Below the pieces are notes generated by a model that was given only the letters and a program-made list of their open reading frames with translations, searched no databases and had not been told where the DNA came from. Shown piece by piece: positions 7,039 through 10,554 of a DNA stretch of 10,554 nt. This DNA is from Planctomycetota bacterium. GTDB taxonomy: Bacteria > Planctomycetota > Phycisphaerae > Phycisphaerales > SM1A02. The stretch is from NCBI GenBank assembly GCA_003671065.1, contig QWPU01000084.1, forward strand, positions 1 to 10,554. Reading direction: 5' to 3'. Within the stretch, counting starts at the first letter, position 1, and every line of letters starts with the position of its first letter. The position numbers were made by a program, and so were the translations under genes.

Positions 7039-7251
7039 GAGAAACGAGTCGAGACTGAGGCTCCCGACGGGCATGAGATCGGAGGAGTTGGCAAGCGACT
7101 TCACCGCAGGAGCACATTTCCTGCGTGTTTGATGTAACTCTCGCGCGGACGGGGCAAAAACCGCATGTTTCTGGGTGGATCTGACGCTGCAAAGCGGACT
7201 GCAACAGAGTTCTTGGCTCTAACGGGCACTCGGTGTTGACACGAATCCACG

Positions 7252-7287
7252 AAAAATCAAACCGCCCGGCGTGAACCGGGCGGTTTG
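7252..7287 (-). terminator. Intrinsic terminator of flagellin 2
   Basis: Bases 7258-7269 and 7276-7287 form a perfect 12-bp GC-rich stem (arm CAAACCGCCCGG) with a 6-nt loop. It is followed on the minus strand by ATTTTTC (T-run at 7256-7252). It lies about 50 bases after the stop codon of the restored frame of flagellin 2 (7337) and marks the end of the flgL-fliW-csrA-flagellin 2 transcript. Confidence 0.9.
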
Positions 7288-7336
7288 GAAGGGTTGGATC
7301 GATCACGCGGCGTTCCTGCCGCGCTCTACTCAAGAC

Positions 7337-8805
7337 TTACTGAAGCAACTGAAGCACATTCTGCGCACTCGAATTTGCAGTCGCCAAGACTGATGTACCT
7401 GCTTGCTGAAGAATCTGCGCACGAGTCATCGCCGCGGTTTCTGCTGCGAAGTCGGTATCGCGGATCTTTGACTCACTTAGGTGATGTTCTCAAGACCAAT
7501 CTGAAGACTGCGCGAATTCGTCTGCAGCGTATTGCGTTCGAAAGCGCCGAGACGACCTCGAAGCAACGACACTTCCGCAATCGCGGCGTCTAGCACTTCA
7601 CTTGCTTCCGCGTTACGACCTTGCACAAGCGAGTTGGTCTGCCCACTCTTGATGCTGTCAAGGAAGAAGCGCGCACCAGCGATTGATGTGCCGCCAATGC
7701 GGCTTGCAGCAACCGACTGAATGCCGATACCGACTTGCTGCGTGGTGGTGATCGATGGTCCGAGTTGGAACATCGCGCCTCCACCAGTAATGTTGAACGA
7801 CGACGGCGTACCTGTGACCGCCGTTGCGAACGCTTCCGAGAGATCAACATCAATTGCGAGTGCTGGCGTGTTGAGCGAAACGGATGTGCCGTTACCCGTA
7901 GCCAGTGCGCCGTTGATGATCGCGCTCACATTACGACCCGTATCGCGCTGCGTGGCCGAGCCACCTGGTGCCGAGTAGGTGTTGAAGAACGCGCCGCCTG
8001 AACCGATCTTGCGCACACTCACGAAGGCATCGCTGCCATAGTCGATTGAGTTGAAGTACAAGCCCGAGAGCTGACTCGCGCTGTTACGCAGACCTGCACT
8101 GATGCCTGTGGTGTCGCGGACCGTGTTCACTGCGGCAAGCACGGCGCTGAGGGCGGTACCTGACACGAAGGTGAGTGTCTGCACACCGAGTTGACCAGCG
8201 ATTTCAAGCGTCACGCTTGACGCCAACGCGCCAGTCGGTGCCGAGAGAAACAGCGCGCCTGTTTGCGCCGACTGCGTGACTTCCACGCTCACCGACACCG
8301 ATGAGTTGGTGCCAAACTGCACGCCGTGAATGCTGGCGCCAGCGATGTCGTTGGAATTCATGCCGCTCGTGAGATACTCAAGCGAGCCGTTGAGCAACTG
8401 TAATCCTGCAAAGCTTGCAGTGTTCGAAATGCGCGTGATCGATTCGATCGCGCTGTCCACTTCCAACTGGTTCGCTTCGATTTCCTGTTCGCTGATACCA
8501 CCTGTGTTCGCGCTGTTGACCACGAGACTCTTGATCGAATTCAAGAGATCGGCGACTTCAGCGAGATAGCCTTCCGTCGTCGCGATGACACTACTCGCGC
8601 GTTCGGAGTTCTCGATGGCCTGGCCGATGCCCTTCATCTCCGAGCGCAGCCGCTCGCTCACGATCAAACCTGCAGGATCGTCCGCACCACGATTGATGCG
8701 CAGACCTGTTGAGAGGCGTTGAAGGCGAGTAGAGAGATCCGTGTTTGAACGACTGAGGTTGTTCTGAGCGATGAGCGACGGGACGTTTGTGTTAATGCGA
8801 GCCAT
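7337..8805 (-). pseudogene. fliC: Second flagellin gene, frameshifted near its C-terminus
   Basis: The frame opens at ATG 8805 (MARINTNVPSLIAQNNL) after a strong AAGGAGGA five bases upstream, and runs 442 residues to a TAA at 7479-7477. It then breaks at GLENIT, in the middle of the conserved flagellin C-terminal motif. Re-reading one base (-1) gives a further 47 codons without a stop: L-SESKIRDTDFAAETAAMTRAQ, then ILQQAGTSVLATANSSAQNV and LQLLQ, ending at TAA 7339-7337. With the missing base the protein would be 489 aa, exactly the length of flagellin 1, and ENITLSES aligns without gap to ENTTAAES. N-terminal D0/D1, IN-motif-like centre and SLLRGRLGAFERN are all normal. As written, the product lacks the C-terminal D0 helix needed for filament assembly. 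No slippery heptamer is seen at the site, so a mutation or a sequencing error is more likely than programmed frameshifting. Confidence 0.9.
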
Positions 8806-8837
8806 GGCAATCCTCCTTGACTGAGAGGCCCGAGAAA

Positions 8838-8859
8838 CTGGAGAACACGCGTTCTCCAG
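8838..8859 (-). promoter_or_regulatory. Perfect 9-bp hairpin between csrA and flagellin 2
   Basis: CTGGAGAAC and GTTCTCCAG are exact inverted repeats around a 4-nt loop. On the minus strand the hairpin is followed by TTTCTCGG, then 20 bases later by the Shine-Dalgarno sequence of flagellin 2. It could be a weak terminator/attenuator of csrA read-through, an RNA-processing stem, or a leader element. A GGA lies in its 5' arm rather than the loop, so it is not an ideal CsrA site as folded. Confidence 0.55.
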
Positions 8860-8866
8860 CCACGAA

Positions 8867-9178
8867 TCAGGCGGTTTCGCGCCTATCCGTTTGGTTTGCC
8901 GCGAGCTTCGCGGCTGCAGGTAGGACCGTCCCACCTGTCACAGACTTTCCGGCGCGTGCACTTCCGCGCGGCCGGAACGAACCGAGCTCACCGCGAAATG
9001 CCGCGGCTTGCAGGTTCTCATTTCGAATCGCGTCGTACACCTCTTTGCGGTGCACCGACACTGTCGCGGGGGCTTTGATGCCGATCCGCACTTTGTCACC
9101 TCGAATGTCAACGATCGTGAGTTCGACGTCATCGCCGATCATGATCGTTTCGTCTCGTTGTCTGGAGAGCACCAGCAT
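8867..9178 (-). CDS. csrA: Carbon storage regulator CsrA with C-terminal extension
   Basis: This is a 103-aa homolog of the RNA-binding translational regulator CsrA/RsmA, which as a dimer binds GGA motifs in mRNA leaders. The core is clear: MLVLSRQRDETIMIGDDVELTIVDI, then KVRIGIKAPATVSVHRKEVYDAI. The RNA-contacting residues are in place: Arg6 in beta-1, and Val42-His43-Arg44 with Glu46. The start at 9178 is set by this conserved N-terminus and by AAGGAAGGAG (9195-9186) seven bases upstream. An in-frame ATG at 9223 would add 15 residues and is not favoured. The protein is longer than the usual 60-75 residues: after about residue 58 there is a basic, Ala/Gly/Arg-rich tail of about 45 residues (from AFRGELGSFRPRGSARAGK). 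In other bacteria CsrA represses flagellin translation and is antagonised by FliW, encoded directly upstream here. The leader contains repeated GGA boxes suggestive of autoregulation. Confidence 0.95.
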   Translation of the reverse strand: MLVLSRQRDETIMIGDDVELTIVDIRGDKVRIGIKAPATVSVHRKEVYDAIRNENLQAAAFRGELGSFRPRGSARAGKSVTGGTVLPAAAKLAANQTDRRETA

Positions 9179-9197
9179 GAGCGGGCTCCTTCCTTGT

Positions 9198-9211
9198 GGG
9201 CTTCCGTGCCC
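9198..9211 (-). promoter_or_regulatory. csrA leader hairpin with ACGGAA hexaloop, candidate CsrA site
   Basis: On the minus strand GGGC-ACGGAA-GCCC forms a short GC-only stem with a hexaloop matching the A-N-G-G-A-N loop known from CsrA/RsmE complexes. It lies two bases upstream of the AAGGAAGGAG ribosome-binding site, so a bound CsrA dimer could block initiation. The stem is only 4 bp. Confidence 0.45.
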
Positions 9212-9220
9212 GTTAAAGTC

Positions 9221-9258
9221 CATCCTGAAAAGTTCATCCTGAAAAGTTCATCCTTGAA
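9221..9258 (-). repeat. Tandem 14-bp repeat in the csrA leader (CAGGAUG boxes)
   Basis: The plus-strand unit CATCCTGAAAAGTT occurs at 9221-9234 and 9235-9248, and a partial third copy (CATCCTTGAA) follows to 9258. In the mRNA each unit carries (C/A)AGGAUG, with GGA triplets at 9253-9251, 9239-9237 and 9225-9223, exactly 14 nt apart. These match the centre of the published CsrA SELEX consensus (RUACARGGAUGU). The repeats lie between fliW and csrA, about 45-75 nt upstream of the csrA start. Confidence 0.65.
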
Positions 9259-9321
9259 TTCGTCCGCGTCCGCGTGGCACGAATGCCAACGCTTCAACGA
9301 AACACCTCAGCCGTCACTAGC

Positions 9322-9768
9322 TCAGGCGATCTTCGCGGTCGCTGCTTCAGCGAGCTTCACCAGCTCGTGGCGCGTCGACCATCGTTTTTCTGCGAGCACC
9401 AGTTGCATGGACTTGTGATTCGTAGGATTGACTACGAGCGGTCCTTGCAGATTGGCAGTGAGCGAGTGATCGCGTTTATTCACAATCACAAACACTTGTG
9501 CATCATCAGTTGCACCAAGACCAAGTTCTTCCATCTGCTCTTTGCGGATGTTGGCCTGGTAGTCAGGCAACCACAACGCAGGATCAGTGACCACGAACGC
9601 AAGGTCGGCGCTCTCGGTTGACTGCAACCAGAAGAAGACACCGTTCTCATCGGGCTGCAGAAGCGCGAAGGTGCGATAGCTCGAAAAGCCCAGCAATCCA
9701 GCAGGGAATTCCAGGATACGAGAGTCGTCGATTTCGACGGCGCCGAAGCGCGTGGTCTGAATCAGCAT
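9322..9768 (-). CDS. fliW: Flagellar assembly factor FliW
   Basis: This 148-aa protein, full length for the family, is a cytoplasmic protein that binds flagellin and allosterically inhibits CsrA. Family features are visible: MLIQTTRFGAVEIDDSRILEF followed by PAGLLGF (to residue 28), VFFWLQSTESADLAFVV (about 43-59), FVIVNKRD (about 92-99) and the conserved ANLQGPLVVNPTNHKSMQLVL (about 104-124). The start at 9768 gives the canonical N-terminus and follows GGAG (9779-9776) by seven bases. The frame is open to 9930, but that extension covers structured leader RNA. fliW is between flgL and csrA, the common arrangement, and all read leftward. Its leader has two adjacent hairpins with GGA in hexaloops and a GGA in the ribosome-binding site, so CsrA may repress its own antagonist. 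Confidence 0.95.
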   Translation of the reverse strand: MLIQTTRFGAVEIDDSRILEFPAGLLGFSSYRTFALLQPDENGVFFWLQSTESADLAFVVTDPALWLPDYQANIRKEQMEELGLGATDDAQVFVIVNKRDHSLTANLQGPLVVNPTNHKSMQLVLAEKRWSTRHELVKLAEAATAKIA

Positions 9769-9802
9769 GTGAATACTCCATCGGCCAGTTCCAATCCTTG
9801 GA

Positions 9803-9822
9803 GTCTGGCATCCATGCCAGAC
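9803..9822 (-). promoter_or_regulatory. fliW leader hairpin with AUGGAU hexaloop, candidate CsrA site
   Basis: On the minus strand GUCUGGC-AUGGAU-GCCAGAC forms a perfect 7-bp stem (9 bp if the loop's outer A-U pairs are included) around a hexaloop that fits A-N-G-G-A-N exactly. It lies 34 bases upstream of the fliW start codon, and the GGA of the fliW Shine-Dalgarno sequence is 34 nt after the loop GGA. Further GGAs (AAGGAUUGGAAC) lie between. No T-tract follows, so it is not a flgL terminator. Confidence 0.6.
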
Positions 9823-9834
9823 GGGTTCCATCCC
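9823..9834 (-). promoter_or_regulatory. Adjacent short hairpin with AUGGAA hexaloop
   Basis: GGG-AUGGAA-CCC on the minus strand abuts the stronger hairpin at 9803-9822. The two loop GGAs are 16 nt apart, near the spacing reported as favourable for one CsrA dimer bridging two sites. The 3-bp stem is weak alone. Confidence 0.35.
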
Positions 9835-9846
9835 TTGCCACTGCGA

Positions 9847-9882
9847 GAGGCCGCGCCTCGAAGTGGTTTCCGCATACTGCGG
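9847..9882 (-). promoter_or_regulatory. Two further hairpins in the flgL-fliW gap
   Basis: GAGGC/GCCTC (9847-9851 with 9855-9859) is flanked by pairing CCACT and AGTGG arms. CCGCA/TGCGG (9870-9874 with 9878-9882) forms a second small stem. Neither is followed by a T-tract on the minus strand, so no terminator separates flgL from fliW and read-through is likely. Confidence 0.4.
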
Positions 9883-9932
9883 ATCAGTCGTTTGAATGCG
9901 TCTGAAAATTCTGACTATCTGTTGTGACACTT

Positions 9933-10554
9933 CTAGCGAAGGAAGTCGAGCAGACTGAGGTTCACTGCACGCGATGCACCCGCAAGGCCGGCTTCAAGCT
10001 GTTGCTGGAGGCTGGCAAACTGAGTGGCCGCTTGTGTGAAGTCGAGGTCCTGAATACTTGATCGCAATGCCATGTCTTGAATACTGAGCTCTTCTTCTCG
10101 CGCGGTCGCTTCAGCGATTCGCCGCGAGCGGACTCCAACATCTGCACGCGCTTCTGTCGCGCGACCGAGGTCAGCTTCCAACTTGCCAGTCGCAAACTCA
10201 ATGCCACGCTCATCATTGAGCCTGAGAGCATCTCGCAGCGCCATAAGGTGCGAAAACACACTGTCGACGGCAACAGTTGCGCGATCAGTACCGATCAGAG
10301 TTGCCGTGTTTGAACTTGCGGCGATGCCCAGATCTGTTGCGGTGTTGCTGTTGTTGATGTTGGCAACGGTGGTTGTCGTGCCGACTGTGGAGTCCACAAT
10401 TTCAATGCCGTTGCCCGTAGAGACGAGTTGCGCGCTGAACTCCGCAGGCGTGATGCCCGCGGCGGCTGCAGCGGCGTTCAGCGTGTCGAGCACTTCTTGC
10501 ACCGTGAGGTCGCCGTCCATGTCAACTTCAAACGAGCGACCATCTTTGAGCGGG
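9933..10554 (-). CDS. flgL: Flagellar hook-associated protein 3 (hook-filament junction), C-terminal part
   Basis: The frame is open from the window edge to TAG at 9935-9933, giving 206 residues of the C-terminal part; the true start lies beyond 10554. FlgL connects the hook to the flagellin filament at the cell exterior. The visible part begins with an IN-motif-like segment (GRSFEVDMDGDLTVQEVLDTLN). A helical region follows (HLMALRDALRLNDERGIEFA, then RADVGVRSRRIAEATAREEEL) and then the family-typical C-terminus: QDLDFTQAATQFASLQQQLE, then SRAVNLSLLDFLR, where the S-L-L-D-F-L ending is characteristic of FlgL. The ATG at 10520 is internal, because LKDGRSFEVD immediately before it continues the domain. 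It heads the flgL-fliW-csrA-flagellin 2 series, and flgK would be expected further upstream. Confidence 0.9.
   Translation of the reverse strand, partial: PLKDGRSFEVDMDGDLTVQEVLDTLNAAAAAAGITPAEFSAQLVSTGNGIEIVDSTVGTTTTVANINNSNTATDLGIAASSNTATLIGTDRATVAVDSVFSHLMALRDALRLNDERGIEFATGKLEADLGRATEARADVGVRSRRIAEATAREEELSIQDMALRSSIQDLDFTQAATQFASLQQQLEAGLAGASRAVNLSLLDFLR

Larger units (their letters stand above)
6883..7251 (-). promoter_or_regulatory. Long structured leader/promoter region of flagellin 1
   Basis: About 370 bases separate the upstream terminator from the flagellin start. On the minus strand the region contains a series of hairpins: 7105-7125 (7-bp stem CGCAGGA/TCCTGCG), 7026-7038, 6983-7013, 6947-6960 (GGGCGC/GCGCCC) and 6904-6918, then the Shine-Dalgarno GGAGGA. 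A weak sigma-28-like pair could be read as TGAAGTCG (7103-7096) and TCCGATCT (7083-7076), but the spacer is 12 rather than 11 and both boxes match 5 of 8, so it is not called. The transcription start is unknown, so how much of this is transcribed leader is unknown. Confidence 0.5.

Noticed and set aside
7076..7103. Sigma-28-like promoter for flagellin 1
   Set aside because: Both boxes match only 5 of 8 and the spacer is 12 nt; many such matches would be expected by chance.
6883..7104. N-terminal extension of flagellin 1 to an upstream ATG
   Set aside because: The conserved flagellin N-terminus starts at 6882 after a clear Shine-Dalgarno sequence; the extension is structured leader with no flagellin similarity.
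7470..7490. Programmed -1 frameshift in flagellin 2
   Set aside because: No X-XXY-YYZ slippery heptamer and no strong stem right after the site; a one-base deletion or read error explains it better.
9179..9223. 15-residue N-terminal extension of CsrA from ATG 9223
   Set aside because: Canonical CsrA starts MLVL at 9178 with its own ribosome site; the upstream ATG is part of the tandem repeat.
9221..9258. CRISPR array
   Set aside because: Contiguous 14-bp tandem repeats without spacers and no cas genes.

Overview
The window looks like a bacterial chromosome segment, most likely from the Planctomycetota and possibly a Phycisphaerae-like lineage. That placement is an inference from three things: an ECF-type sigma factor translationally coupled to a large membrane-anchored Ser/Thr kinase with a TPR-like C-terminus, flagellins carrying an IN-motif-like central region, and a flgL-fliW-csrA-flagellin gene order. 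No rRNA or other phylogenetic marker is present, so the taxonomy is not proven.

Layout, left to right. 1-1191 (+): the 3' end of an ABC permease gene and its overlapping ATPase gene, of the uncharacterised amino-acid/TrpXYZ-like family. 1198-3935 (-): an ECF sigma factor gene followed by a Ser/Thr kinase gene, overlapping at a GTGA. 3936-4362: intergenic, dominated by one perfect 16-bp-stem hairpin. 4363-4938 (-): an unrecognised single-pass membrane protein. 4939-5326: intergenic, with three copies of an 8-mer. 5332-6882 (-): an intact 489-aa flagellin gene and its terminator, preceded by a structured leader of about 370 nt. 7252-8805 (-): a terminator and a second flagellin gene whose last 47 codons are out of frame through a one-base loss. 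8867-9178 (-): csrA. 9322-9768 (-): fliW. 9933-10554 (-): the 3' end of flgL.

The flagellar genes all read leftward in the order flgL, fliW, csrA, flagellin 2 (frameshifted), flagellin 1. FliW, CsrA and flagellin are known elsewhere (Bacillus) to form a partner switch: CsrA represses flagellin mRNA translation, FliW antagonises CsrA, and unexported flagellin titrates FliW.

The most interesting signal is in the RNA leaders. GGA triplets sit in hairpin loops or tandem repeats upstream of fliW (an AUGGAU hexaloop on a 7-bp stem, plus an adjacent AUGGAA loop), csrA (three CAGGAUG-like boxes at 14-nt spacing, plus an ACGGAA hexaloop) and flagellin 1 (AGGA and GGA loops on strong stems). These resemble known CsrA binding sites. 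They suggest that CsrA regulates itself, its antagonist and flagellin from one cluster. This is a sequence-based inference and needs a shuffling control and binding data.

The left half (ABC transporter, sigma/kinase pair) has no evident functional link to the flagellar half.
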